Source: an uncultured Actinomycetes bacterium
Lineage (GTDB): Bacteria; Actinomycetota; Actinomycetes; S36-B12; UBA5976
Direction: 5' to 3'
DNA length: 13,167 bases
Assembly: GCA_903951185.1 (NCBI GenBank)
Contig: CAJBBC010000035.1
Span: forward strand, 1 to 13,167
Below the pieces are notes generated by a model, which worked only from the letters and a program-made list of their open reading frames with translations, made no database searches and was not told where the DNA came from. The position numbers were made by a program, and so were the translations under genes. This document shows positions 6,116 to 13,167 of the stretch, one piece after another (position 1 is the stretch's first letter; each line of letters starts with the position of its first letter).

Positions 6116-7727
6116 CAAAAATCAACAAACCGTAGCCGGGGCTATCCTCGACCTGCTTTGGCAGAGTGGGATTCGTGTCACATTTGGTATACCTGGTGTG
6201 CACAATTTGGCTTTCTGGGATGCACTCGGCCAAAACCGTCCAACTATTGTTGGTGTTCGACATGAGCAGACTGCCGCATATGCCGCAGACGGGTTAGCCC
6301 GCACAACTGGAAATCTTGCAGTTGCACTCACCACAACTGGACCCGGTGCGGCCAATACTGTTGCGGCATTTGGCGAAGCTGCTATTTCTGGTTCACCAAT
6401 ATTCGTAATTGCTTCTGAAGCTCCAATTTCAAAACGTGGTAAAAACGGTTCGCGTGGTTTACTCCATGAAATGGATGATCAAGCCGCACTTTTTGCACCG
6501 CTTGCAAAAAAACTTCATGGTGTCGCTATGGCAGTAAGTGTGGAAGATGGAATTACTGCAGTTGAGGTCGCTGCTGAAATGATTCGCGATTTATTACGTG
6601 CACCTGCCGGTGCTGGTTACTTAGGTATCCCAGCAGATGTACTTGGCCAACCTTTTTCTGGCGAAATACCTAAAGTTGAAATTGGGCAAGAAGTAATTGG
6701 AGTTGATACTGCTTCAACAGTTGCCGCGCTTAATAATGTTAAGAAAATTGTGATCTGGGCTGGTGGCGGCGCGACTGAAGGATCCGAGGGTATTTCAGAA
6801 TTAGCTGCGCATTGGAATGCACCAATCCTTACTTCATTCGCTGGTCGCGGCATTGCAGCACAATCACCATTTAGTGTGAAGGTGCCAATACATGAACCTG
6901 AAGTTGAAGAAGTTTTTGGTGATGCCGACGCACTCGTAGTTTTCGGTAGTCAGCTAGATGGAATGAACACTAAAAACTGGACTGTTAAATGGCCAGCAAA
7001 AATAGTTGTTGTAGATGCAAATCCAGATTTTGTATTGCGCAATGTAAATGCTGATGCGGTAATTACGGCTAACGATATTAATAAAGTTTCGCGCGCACTT
7101 ATTGCAGACACAAAACCGCAAAATAGTTGGGTTGATATCGAAAACTTAAACAATGCAGTACGCAGTCGACTTGAATCCGGCGAAAAATCAAAACGTGGTA
7201 CTGCACTAGTTCGAGCAATTGAAGAAAATTGGCCAACTGATGGCGTAATAGTTTGTGACATGGCAGTTGCGGGTTACTGGACTGGTGTTTATGCAGATCA
7301 ACCTCGGCCACGTCGTTTGGTTTATCCAGTTGGCTGGGGAACTTTAGGTTTTGGTTTGCCGGCAGCTATTGGTCCAGCAGCAGCAGGTGTTCGCACACTT
7401 GCCGTTTGTGGCGATGGTGGTGTGGCCTTTGCGCTTGGTGAATTAGCCACCATAGTCCAAGAGAAATTACCGTATACCTTATTAATAGTCGATGACGGTG
7501 GTTACGGAATGCTTCGCTTCGACCAAATTGTGATGGGTCATCCGGAACGCGGAGTTGATTTAGTTTCACCAGACTGGGCAGTACTTGCCCAAGCTTTCGG
7601 TCTTTCGTTTACTGAAACTACAGTCGAAGACTTAGGTGAAGCGCTTTCACTAAAACAGCCTGGCATTGTTTTAGTTCGCGAGAAACTTCATCCACCAAAA
7701 AGCACTAGCCCTCGTTGGAATGAATAG
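6099..7727 (+). CDS. Thiamine-diphosphate-dependent enzyme (acetolactate synthase / 2-oxo-acid decarboxylase superfamily)
   Basis: The 542-residue protein has the three-domain order of this superfamily: N-terminal PYR domain (about 8-170) with the cofactor-activating glutamate E56 in VRHEQTAAYAADGLAR, a middle domain (about 200-335) and a C-terminal PP domain (about 380-530) with the GDG motif C-GDGG (438-441) and, 26 residues on, VDDGGYGMLRFDQ. The classical NN of the Mg-diphosphate motif is DD here (465-466). Family members decarboxylate or ligate 2-oxo acids, or cleave related C-C bonds; the substrate cannot be assigned. The ATG at 6099 is chosen because the homologous region starts a few residues later and the longer frame would run deep into the oppositely oriented dehydrogenase gene. 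Its divergent placement suggests a shared pathway, possibly making the aldehyde the dehydrogenase oxidises. It ends flush against purC. Confidence 0.88.
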   Translation: MSQSVTKNQQTVAGAILDLLWQSGIRVTFGIPGVHNLAFWDALGQNRPTIVGVRHEQTAAYAADGLARTTGNLAVALTTTGPGAANTVAAFGEAAISGSPIFVIASEAPISKRGKNGSRGLLHEMDDQAALFAPLAKKLHGVAMAVSVEDGITAVEVAAEMIRDLLRAPAGAGYLGIPADVLGQPFSGEIPKVEIGQEVIGVDTASTVAALNNVKKIVIWAGGGATEGSEGISELAAHWNAPILTSFAGRGIAAQSPFSVKVPIHEPEVEEVFGDADALVVFGSQLDGMNTKNWTVKWPAKIVVVDANPDFVLRNVNADAVITANDINKVSRALIADTKPQNSWVDIENLNNAVRSRLESGEKSKRGTALVRAIEENWPTDGVIVCDMAVAGYWTGVYADQPRPRRLVYPVGWGTLGFGLPAAIGPAAAGVRTLAVCGDGGVAFALGELATIVQEKLPYTLLIVDDGGYGMLRFDQIVMGHPERGVDLVSPDWAVLAQAFGLSFTETTVEDLGEALSLKQPGIVLVREKLHPPKSTSPRWNE

Positions 7728-8624
7728 TTAACTAAAACTTTCACCAGTCAGACGTTCAAAAGCTTCGATATAGCGTTCACGAGTTTTTTCAATTACTACA
7801 TCAGGTAGAGCTGGTGGTGCTTCGCCTGAATTTTTATCCCAACCTGATTCAGGTGAAAGTAACCAGTCGCGAACATATTGTTTATCAAATGAAGGTTGCG
7901 ACTGACCTGGATTCCACTGATCGGCTGGCCAAAACCGGGATGAGTCTGGAGTTATTACTTCGTCCGCCAAAATAATTTTGTCTTTATGTAAACCTTTTAA
8001 CCCAAGGCCAAATTCAAATTTTGTATCCGCCAGAATAATTCCGCGAGATTTTGAAATACTCAATGCTCGTTCATAAGCCGCTAACGTAATGCGGCGAAGT
8101 TGTTGGGCTTCTTCCATCCCTATTCGAACCATAACTTCATCAAAAGTTACATTTTCATCATGATCGCCAAGTGGTGCTTTAGTAGCGGGTGTGAAAATTG
8201 TTTTAGGTAAAAGCGATCCATCTTTTAAACCAGGTGGTAAACCGTTACCACATATTGATCCAGATTCTTTGTAGTCCGCTAATCCTGAACCAGCTAAGTA
8301 ACCACGGGCCACACATTCGACTGGAAACATCTCCAAGTTTTCACAAAATGTTGCTCGCCCTTTCACTACATCAGGCACATTCGTTGACAAAATATGGTTG
8401 GGCACAATATCTTCAAGTTGTTCAAACCACCACAATGACATTGCAGTCAAAATTCGACCTTTATCTGGAATGGTGCTTGGTAGTACCCAGTCAAAAGCCG
8501 AAATGCGATCACTAGCTACAAAAAGTAAGCGACCATCGGTGAATTCAAAAAGGTCTCGAACTTTTCCTGAGTAAATATGTTTGTAGTCAGAACTTAATTG
8601 ATAATCCACTGGATTAATTGTCAC
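7728..8624 (-). CDS. purC: Phosphoribosylaminoimidazole-succinocarboxamide (SAICAR) synthase PurC
   Basis: The 298-residue enzyme joins CAIR and aspartate using ATP to give SAICAR in de novo purine synthesis. Seen are the ATP-binding YSGKVRDLFE (18-27), SDRISAFDWVLP (38-49), the first family signature FPVECVARGYLAGS (100-113) and the second, LADTKFEFG (198-206). The length fits the long, stand-alone actinobacterial/yeast-type PurC, with a C-terminal RFWPADQW...FDKQYVRDWL region found in that type. The GTG start at 8622-8624 overlaps the TGA of purB in GTGA, so translation is probably coupled. It is the last gene of purD-purB-purC. Its TAA abuts the TAG of the convergent ThDP-enzyme gene with no base between, leaving no room for a dedicated terminator. 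Confidence 0.97.
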   Translation of the reverse strand: MTINPVDYQLSSDYKHIYSGKVRDLFEFTDGRLLFVASDRISAFDWVLPSTIPDKGRILTAMSLWWFEQLEDIVPNHILSTNVPDVVKGRATFCENLEMFPVECVARGYLAGSGLADYKESGSICGNGLPPGLKDGSLLPKTIFTPATKAPLGDHDENVTFDEVMVRIGMEEAQQLRRITLAAYERALSISKSRGIILADTKFEFGLGLKGLHKDKIILADEVITPDSSRFWPADQWNPGQSQPSFDKQYVRDWLLSPESGWDKNSGEAPPALPDVVIEKTRERYIEAFERLTGESFS

Positions 8625-10054
8625 AGAATTGGCTCCGGCCGATAATTTCCAGCTTCAGGTGAACTGGCTACTAATTTTGAAACTTTTCGCGCAACTTCAG
8701 CAACTTGATCTTGAGCTGCGCCAGTAAATTCAAGTGGTTTTGAAATTAAGCTTTGTAGTTGATCAAGTGTTAAACCTAACCGGCCATCAGCAGCCAAGCG
8801 CTCTAATAGTACTTTTCCATCTCCACCGTTCGCTCCACGCATTTCAAGTGCGACCGCGACCGCATGTTCTTTAATTACTTCATGCGCCGCCTCGCGACCA
8901 ACGCCTTGGCGAACAGCAGCCATCAAAATTTTGGTAGTAGCTAAAAACGGTAAATAACGCTCTAATTCGCGCTCAATTACGGCTGGGAATGCGCCAAACT
9001 CATCAAGCACAGTTAAGAAAGTTTCAAATAACCCATCAAGTGCGAAAAATGCATCTGGTAGCGCAACTCGACGAACTACTGAACAAAATACGTCGCCTTC
9101 ATTCCACTGGTTACCGGATAACTCGCCCACCATTGATGCGTAGCCGCGAAGTATTACGGCAAGCCCGTTTACTCGCTCACAAGAACGTGTATTCATTTTG
9201 TGTGGCATGGCGCTGGAGCCAACTTGGCCTTCTTTGAAACCTTCAGTGACTAATTCGTTACCGGCCATTAATCGAATAGTTGTTGCCATCGAACTTGGTC
9301 CGCTTGCTAATTGAACTAATGCAGTGACTGCATCGTAATCAAGTGAGCGAGGATAAACCTGGCCAACGCTTGTTAAAACATTCTTGAAACCTAGATGTTT
9401 CGCCACCCGGTTTTCTAATTCAGCTAATTTCTTTGAATCGCCATTAAAAAGATCCAACATATCTTGGGCTGTGCCAACTGGACCTTTAATTCCGCGCAGT
9501 GGGTAGCGAGTTAACAAATCGTCTAAACGTTCAATTGCGATCATCAATTCATCAGCAGCTGAGGCAAACCGCTTGCCAAGTGTGGTTGTTTGGGCCGCCA
9601 CATTATGACTGCGACCAGTCAGCGCAACATCGGTATAGCGAATTGCAAGTTCGGCCAGCTTGGCTGCAGTTGCAATTGCTTTAATCCGAATGAAATACAT
9701 GGCTTCAACTATTTGAAGTTGCTCAACATTTTCAGTTAAGTCGCGACTAGTCATACCTTTATGTATTTGCTCATGACCAGCTAGTGCACAAAATTCTTCG
9801 ATTCGCGCTTTTACATCGTGCCGAGTTACTTTTTCGCGATTGGCAATACTTTCGAGATCAACTTCACCAAGTACTTTTTCATAAGCTTCAATTGCATCGG
9901 CTGGGATATCGATACCCAAATCTTTTTGCGCTTTAAGTACAGCAACCCAAAGGTGGCGCTCCGAGGTGATTTTATTTTCTGGCGACCAAATGTTATTCAT
10001 CCCGGTTGAGGCATATCGCGCTGCTAAAACATTTGGAATATTTGGTTTTGTCAT
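8621..10054 (-). CDS. purB: Adenylosuccinate lyase PurB
   Basis: The 477-residue enzyme of the fumarase/aspartase superfamily removes fumarate from SAICAR (to AICAR) and from adenylosuccinate (to AMP), acting directly after PurC in the pathway and again on the AMP branch. The superfamily signature GSSAMPHKMN (279-288) contains the mobile-loop catalytic serine, and active-site histidines are visible in TRHDVKA (H79) and GRSHNVAAQTTTLGKRFAS (H150). GMTSRDLTENV (100-110) is the substrate-binding stretch. The GRSHNVAAQ form rather than TRTHGQPA is the version usual in actinobacterial PurB. The ATG at 10052-10054 overlaps the TGA of purD (ATGA), and its own TGA overlaps the purC GTG, so all three genes are coupled. 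The C-terminus YRPEPIL is complete. Confidence 0.97.
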   Translation of the reverse strand: MTKPNIPNVLAARYASTGMNNIWSPENKITSERHLWVAVLKAQKDLGIDIPADAIEAYEKVLGEVDLESIANREKVTRHDVKARIEEFCALAGHEQIHKGMTSRDLTENVEQLQIVEAMYFIRIKAIATAAKLAELAIRYTDVALTGRSHNVAAQTTTLGKRFASAADELMIAIERLDDLLTRYPLRGIKGPVGTAQDMLDLFNGDSKKLAELENRVAKHLGFKNVLTSVGQVYPRSLDYDAVTALVQLASGPSSMATTIRLMAGNELVTEGFKEGQVGSSAMPHKMNTRSCERVNGLAVILRGYASMVGELSGNQWNEGDVFCSVVRRVALPDAFFALDGLFETFLTVLDEFGAFPAVIERELERYLPFLATTKILMAAVRQGVGREAAHEVIKEHAVAVALEMRGANGGDGKVLLERLAADGRLGLTLDQLQSLISKPLEFTGAAQDQVAEVARKVSKLVASSPEAGNYRPEPIL

Positions 10055-11325
10055 GGAACCTTAATCTCCCCTTGTGCTGCGGCTAATGCGATATCTGTTC
10101 GGTGCTGTTCACCAGTAAAACTAATTCTCTCAACACCTTGATACGCGCGTCTACGAGCATCGCCTAAATCTGAGCCAAGTGCAGTCACACTCAAAACTCG
10201 ACCGCCATTAACTAGGTAATTTCCAAAATGATCCATAGTTGTGCCAGCATGGTAAACCAGCACACCTTGTTGCTCTGCTTCAACTATCCCAGAAATTGCT
10301 GCTCCAGTAACTGGATTATCTGGATAACCCTGGGCAGCTTGCACGACAGTTACTGCCGACTGGTCTTTCCATTGCAACATTGGTTGTGTATCTAGTTTTC
10401 CAGTTGCTGCCGCATACAAAACTTCACTTAGCGGAGAATTGAGTCTGGCAAGGACAACTTGAGTTTCTGGATCACCAAACCGGGCATTGAATTCAATAAC
10501 TTTTACGCCGCTTGAAGTTATCGCAAGTCCAGCAAATAATAAACCGACAAATGGAGTTCCACGTTTGGCCATTTCATCAATCATTGGTTGCAAAATATTT
10601 TTTTGAACCTGGGCGACTAAATCATCCGGTGCCCAAGGCAATGGACTGTACGCGCCCATCCCGCCAGTATTTGGACCTTGATCATTATCAAAAATTCTTT
10701 TGAAATCTTGTGCTGGAGTAAGTGGCACGATCGTTTTACCATCAGAGATCCCGAACAGACTTACTTCTGGTCCGGCTAAGTACTCTTCGATAACAACGGC
10801 GCCGCCATCGCGACTATCAATACAGGCCATTGCATGCTGCAAAGCTTCTTGGCGATCACTAGTAACCACAACACCTTTACCCGAAGCTAAGCCATCATCT
10901 TTAACTACATAAGGTGCGCCGAATTTATCTAGGGCAATACCGGCTTCATCAACGGTCACACAAAGAAAAGCTTGTGCAGTGGGGACGCCCGCGGCTTTCA
11001 TAACTTCTTTGGCAAATGCTTTACTACCTTCAAGTTCTGCTGCTGATTTCGACGGACCAAATACAGCAAAACCATGTGCTCGCAAAATATCAGCGACGCC
11101 AGCAACTAGTGGAGCTTCTGGGCCGATCACAATTAAATCCGCAGTTAATTCTTTTGCTAACGCCAGTACAGAATCTGCATCGTTTGGTGAAACTGTTGAA
11201 GTGCGTGCGATCTTTGCAATTCCGGGATTACCTGGCGCACAAACTACTTCAACATTTTTATCTTTAAGTAGTGTCTGGGTGATTGCGTGTTCTCTCGCAC
11301 CTTGACCGATAACGAGGATTAGCAC
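10051..11325 (-). CDS. purD: Phosphoribosylamine-glycine ligase (GAR synthetase) PurD
   Basis: The 424-residue ATP-grasp enzyme joins phosphoribosylamine and glycine, the second step of de novo purine synthesis. The N-terminal domain opens with LILVIGQGAREHAI (2-15), then APGNPGI (30-36) and IGPEAPLVAG (67-76). The ATP-grasp part holds VVKDDGLASGKGVVV (140-154), FKRIFDNDQGPNTGGMGAYSP (208-228) and the family signature RFGDPETQ (282-289). The start is the GTG at 11323-11325: it places the Rossmann strand at residue 2 as in the family, and no upstream start exists nearby. Only 7 nt separate it from a -10 box, so the mRNA is probably leaderless; the AGGAAA before GTG is too close to serve as a normal Shine-Dalgarno. 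The gene heads purD-purB-purC. Confidence 0.97.
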   Translation of the reverse strand: MLILVIGQGAREHAITQTLLKDKNVEVVCAPGNPGIAKIARTSTVSPNDADSVLALAKELTADLIVIGPEAPLVAGVADILRAHGFAVFGPSKSAAELEGSKAFAKEVMKAAGVPTAQAFLCVTVDEAGIALDKFGAPYVVKDDGLASGKGVVVTSDRQEALQHAMACIDSRDGGAVVIEEYLAGPEVSLFGISDGKTIVPLTPAQDFKRIFDNDQGPNTGGMGAYSPLPWAPDDLVAQVQKNILQPMIDEMAKRGTPFVGLLFAGLAITSSGVKVIEFNARFGDPETQVVLARLNSPLSEVLYAAATGKLDTQPMLQWKDQSAVTVVQAAQGYPDNPVTGAAISGIVEAEQQGVLVYHAGTTMDHFGNYLVNGGRVLSVTALGSDLGDARRRAYQGVERISFTGEQHRTDIALAAAQGEIKVP

Positions 11326-11332
11326 TTTCCTA

Positions 11333-11361
11333 AGTTTATTGGATTAATAGTCCATTGTGAA
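11333..11361 (-). promoter_or_regulatory. Promoter of the purDBC operon (leaderless start)
   Basis: On the minus strand TTCACA (11356-11361, five of six bases of TTGACA) and TAAACT (11333-11338, TANNNT) are separated by exactly 17 bp. The -10 box ends 7 nt before the purD GTG, so transcription should begin at the first base of the start codon. The promoter lies directly downstream of the hairpin that ends the aminotransferase transcript, which makes purDBC an independent transcription unit. No PurR-type or riboswitch element is seen. Confidence 0.7.
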
Positions 11362-11373
11362 ATTAAAATGAAC

Positions 11374-11411
11374 AATTAAAGGCGCTGCGATAAATCGCAA
11401 CGCCTTTAATT
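11374..11411 (-). terminator. Rho-independent-type terminator after the aminotransferase gene
   Basis: An 11-bp stem pairs 11374-11384 with 11401-11411 (AATTAAAGGCG / CGCCTTTAATT), continues after one C-A mismatch with 5 bp (TGCGA / TCGCA) and is closed by a TAAA loop. On the minus strand the G/C-rich part is followed by TTTAATT and, shortly after, TTTTAATTT. It starts 11 bp downstream of the aminotransferase stop and ends 12 bp before the purD -35 box. Confidence 0.8.
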
Positions 11412-11421
11412 AATGGTTTAT

Positions 11422-12768
11422 TTATCCTTCGTAGTACTTACCGATTGAGGCAAATACTTCATCAAGGATTGCTAGACCTTCTTTAGCTTCAGTTTCAGAA
11501 ACATTACAAGGTGGCACAACATGTAAGCGGTTGTAGTTAACAAATGGAAGTAAACCATTCTTTTTACATGCTGCGATTAAATCCGCCATCGCTGGTGAAG
11601 TGCCACCGTAAGGGGCAATCATTTCTTTTGTTTCACGGTTCTTAACTAAGTCAAGTGCCCAGAATGTGCCAAGGCCGCGAACTTCACCAATTACTTTGTG
11701 GCGATCTTGTAGTTCGCGAAGACCAGGGCCCAGAATGTCTTTGCCAATTTTCTTGGCATTTTCGACAATTCCTTCTTCTTTCATCAAGTCAATAGTGGCC
11801 ACAATTGATGCCGCAGCTAACGGATGACCTGAATAAGTTAAGCCACCAGGGAATACTCGCTCGTCAAAAGTTTTTGCAATTTTGTCATCAATAACTACGC
11901 CACCAACTGGAACGTAGCCACTGTTTGAACCTTTAGCAAAAACAAAAAGGTCAGGTTTTACTTTGTAATTATCAAATGCAAACCATTCACCTGTTCGACC
12001 AAAGCCAGCCATAACTTCATCAAGGATTAACAAAATTTCATTTTCGTCACAAAGTTTGCGAACACCTTCAAGGTAGCCCGGAGGTGGCTCAAGAATTCCA
12101 GCTGTACCAACAACAGTTTCAATTAAAACTGCGCCAATAGTTTTTGCACCTTCGTATTTAATTACTTCAGCCAAGTGAGCTAATGCGCGCTGCGATTCTT
12201 GTTCTGGAGTTTCAGACCAAAAACTTGTGCGGTAAAGATGTGGACCGAAGAAATGAACGTGACCCATTGCAAATTCATTTGGCCAACGTCGTGGATCACC
12301 GGTTGCGGTAATCGCTGAAGTTGTATTGCCATGGTAACTGCGGTAGAAACTTAAAATCTTGTGTTTGTTTGTGTGTATACGAGCCATGCGAATTGCATTC
12401 TCAATTGCGTCAGCTCCACCATTTGTGAAGAACACTTTATTCATGCCATCCGGTGCTAAATCAGCAATCCGCTTAGCTGCTTCGCCGCGCATATCATTTG
12501 CGTGCTGCGGTGCAATAGTGGCTAACTTGCCAGCCTGATCTTGAATGGCTTTAACAAGTTTTGGATGTTGATGACCAACATTGGTATTAACTAACTGACT
12601 TGAAAAATCTAAATAGCGTTTGCCATCGTAATCCCAAACGTATGAACCTTCAGCGCCTTGGATAAGCATTGGATTAAGTGCACCTTGCGCACTCCAAGAA
12701 TGGAATACGTGATCGCGATCTAGTTTTAAAACTTCTTGACCACGTTTTGGATCTGCTTCAAACGCCAT
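11422..12768 (-). CDS. Class III PLP-dependent aminotransferase (omega-amino acid type)
   Basis: The 448-residue enzyme moves the amino group of an amine or omega-amino acid to a 2-oxo acid, in the cytoplasm. Fold-type I class III motifs are seen: VFFTNGGADAIENAIRMAR (112-130, PLP phosphate loop), YRSYHGNT (142-149), LILDEVMAGFGRTG (247-260, D250 on the PLP ring nitrogen) and VFAKGSNSGYVPVGG (276-290, Schiff-base K279). The N-terminal HVFHSWSAQ (20-28) and LDFSSQLVNTNVGHQHP (53-69) resemble actinobacterial proteins loosely annotated as aspartate-family, 4-aminobutyrate or taurine-pyruvate aminotransferases; sequence alone does not choose. The ATG at 12768 follows a strong AAGGAG (12774-12779) at good spacing, unlike the leaderless neighbours. 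A weak promoter (TTAACT at 12823-12828, 18 bp, TAGCAT at 12799-12804) may lie in the 56-bp gap behind the acetyltransferase gene. It ends at a hairpin terminator. Confidence 0.9.
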   Translation of the reverse strand: MAFEADPKRGQEVLKLDRDHVFHSWSAQGALNPMLIQGAEGSYVWDYDGKRYLDFSSQLVNTNVGHQHPKLVKAIQDQAGKLATIAPQHANDMRGEAAKRIADLAPDGMNKVFFTNGGADAIENAIRMARIHTNKHKILSFYRSYHGNTTSAITATGDPRRWPNEFAMGHVHFFGPHLYRTSFWSETPEQESQRALAHLAEVIKYEGAKTIGAVLIETVVGTAGILEPPPGYLEGVRKLCDENEILLILDEVMAGFGRTGEWFAFDNYKVKPDLFVFAKGSNSGYVPVGGVVIDDKIAKTFDERVFPGGLTYSGHPLAAASIVATIDLMKEEGIVENAKKIGKDILGPGLRELQDRHKVIGEVRGLGTFWALDLVKNRETKEMIAPYGGTSPAMADLIAACKKNGLLPFVNYNRLHVVPPCNVSETEAKEGLAILDEVFASIGKYYEG

Positions 12769-12824
12769 TATTTCTCCTTGGTAGCGCGACTGGTTCTTAT
12801 GCTACGCCTGGATAAGGCACTTAG

Positions 12825-13167
12825 TTAATTGACCTCAAGGTTTAAATTAGGCCAGCGGGATTCCACAATTGGCGCGGTTAATTTCGAAAGGCTCTGCTTT
12901 TGCTGGCCATCGGCCGCAAAGTTTTCTGGCGTTAACCAGGTTTCAAAAGCTTGTCGCGCAACCGGCCAATCGCGATCCAAAATGGCAAACCAAGCTGTGT
13001 CTCGGTTGTGACCTTTGACCATCGTGGCTTGTCGGAAAAGTCCTTCGAATGACATCCCCAAACGCATCGCTGCACTTATCGACGGAGCATTAAGTGCATT
13101 GCATTTCCATTCATAGCGGCGATAGCCAAGATCAAATGCGTGCTTCATCATTAAGTACATTGCTTCA
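12825..13167 (-). CDS. GNAT-family N-acetyltransferase, C-terminal part (cut by window edge)
   Basis: The minus-strand frame runs from the right edge (no start needed inside the window; an internal ATG at 13158-13160 is not the true start) to the TAA at 12825-12827, giving 113 residues. The sequence EAMYLMMKHAFDLGYRRYEWKCNALNAPS followed by AAMRLGMSFEGLFRQ and KGHNRDTAWFAI is characteristic of the C-terminal half of RimJ/RimL-like acetyltransferases (acetyltransferase_3 type): the helix and strand that form the splayed beta-bulge and the N-A-P-S helix near acetyl-CoA. About half of a typical 200-230-residue protein is missing. Substrate unknown. It is in the same orientation as, and 56 bp upstream of, the aminotransferase gene, so the two could be cotranscribed. 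Confidence 0.82.
   Translation of the reverse strand, partial: EAMYLMMKHAFDLGYRRYEWKCNALNAPSISAAMRLGMSFEGLFRQATMVKGHNRDTAWFAILDRDWPVARQAFETWLTPENFAADGQQKQSLSKLTAPIVESRWPNLNLEVN

Noticed and set aside
6099..7727. Sulfoacetaldehyde acetyltransferase (Xsc), which with a taurine aminotransferase would make a taurine pathway
   Set aside because: The length is shorter than Xsc and no phosphotransacetylase or sulfonate gene is present; the aminotransferase specificity is also unsettled.
10979..11305. A 108-codon plus-strand frame antisense to purD
   Set aside because: PurD is unambiguous here and the antisense product has no recognisable motif or initiation signal.
12781..12818. GTAGC/GCTAC and GCCT/AGGC short inverted repeats between the acetyltransferase and aminotransferase genes
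   Set aside because: Stems of 4-5 bp without a U-tract; too weak to call a terminator.
1..13167. CRISPR array, insertion sequence, prophage or toxin-antitoxin genes
   Set aside because: No regularly spaced repeats, transposase or recombinase motifs, or small paired genes were found on either strand.

Overview
The window looks like a chromosomal segment of an actinobacterium with an unusually low GC content for that phylum. The protein sequences (PurB with GRSHNVAAQ, PurC, PurD, a class III aminotransferase with HVFHSWSAQ) read as actinobacterial, while third codon positions are strongly A/T-rich. GTG and TTG starts are common. A streamlined freshwater lineage of the Nanopelagicales (acI) type fits best, but this is an inference from style and gene content, not a database match. 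Intergenic space is very small, and there are no mobile elements, RNA genes or CRISPR arrays.

Layout from left to right. (1) 1-1429, minus strand: the start of the phosphate ABC transporter operon, pstS then pstC (cut by the left edge), with a long hairpin between them. (2) 1430-1744: the only large gene-free stretch; it contains a two-unit PHO-box-like direct repeat that would drive pstS under phosphate starvation, plus several inverted repeats in front of a divergent EamA-family exporter gene (plus strand). (3) 2706-6064, minus strand: a tight three-gene unit encoding an ALDH7-like aldehyde/semialdehyde dehydrogenase, a DAO-family flavin oxidoreductase and a YczE-type membrane protein. (4) 6099-7727, plus strand: a thiamine-diphosphate enzyme of the acetolactate synthase/decarboxylase superfamily, divergent from the dehydrogenase with only 34 bp between start codons. 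(5) 7728-11325, minus strand: purD-purB-purC, joined by 4-bp overlaps, encoding three steps of de novo purine synthesis. (6) 11422-12768, minus strand: a class III PLP aminotransferase, separated from purD by a hairpin terminator. (7) 12825-13167, minus strand: the C-terminal part of a GNAT N-acetyltransferase.

How the genes may work together. The pst genes import phosphate and the pur genes make IMP/AMP precursors; these are standard. The less ordinary part is 2706-7727: a flavin amine/imine oxidase-like protein, a semialdehyde dehydrogenase of the alpha-aminoadipic-semialdehyde (ALDH7) type and a 2-oxo-acid decarboxylase-like ThDP enzyme are arranged around one compact divergent promoter. 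Together they could oxidise a cyclic or N-substituted amino acid (pipecolate or a lysine derivative is one testable guess). The 54-base stretch between the -35 box and the dehydrogenase start appears to hold two promoters whose -10 boxes lie on top of each other on opposite strands, with the ThDP enzyme mRNA predicted to be leaderless. A second leaderless start, with a near-consensus promoter, is predicted for purD. No clear new defence or mobile system was found.
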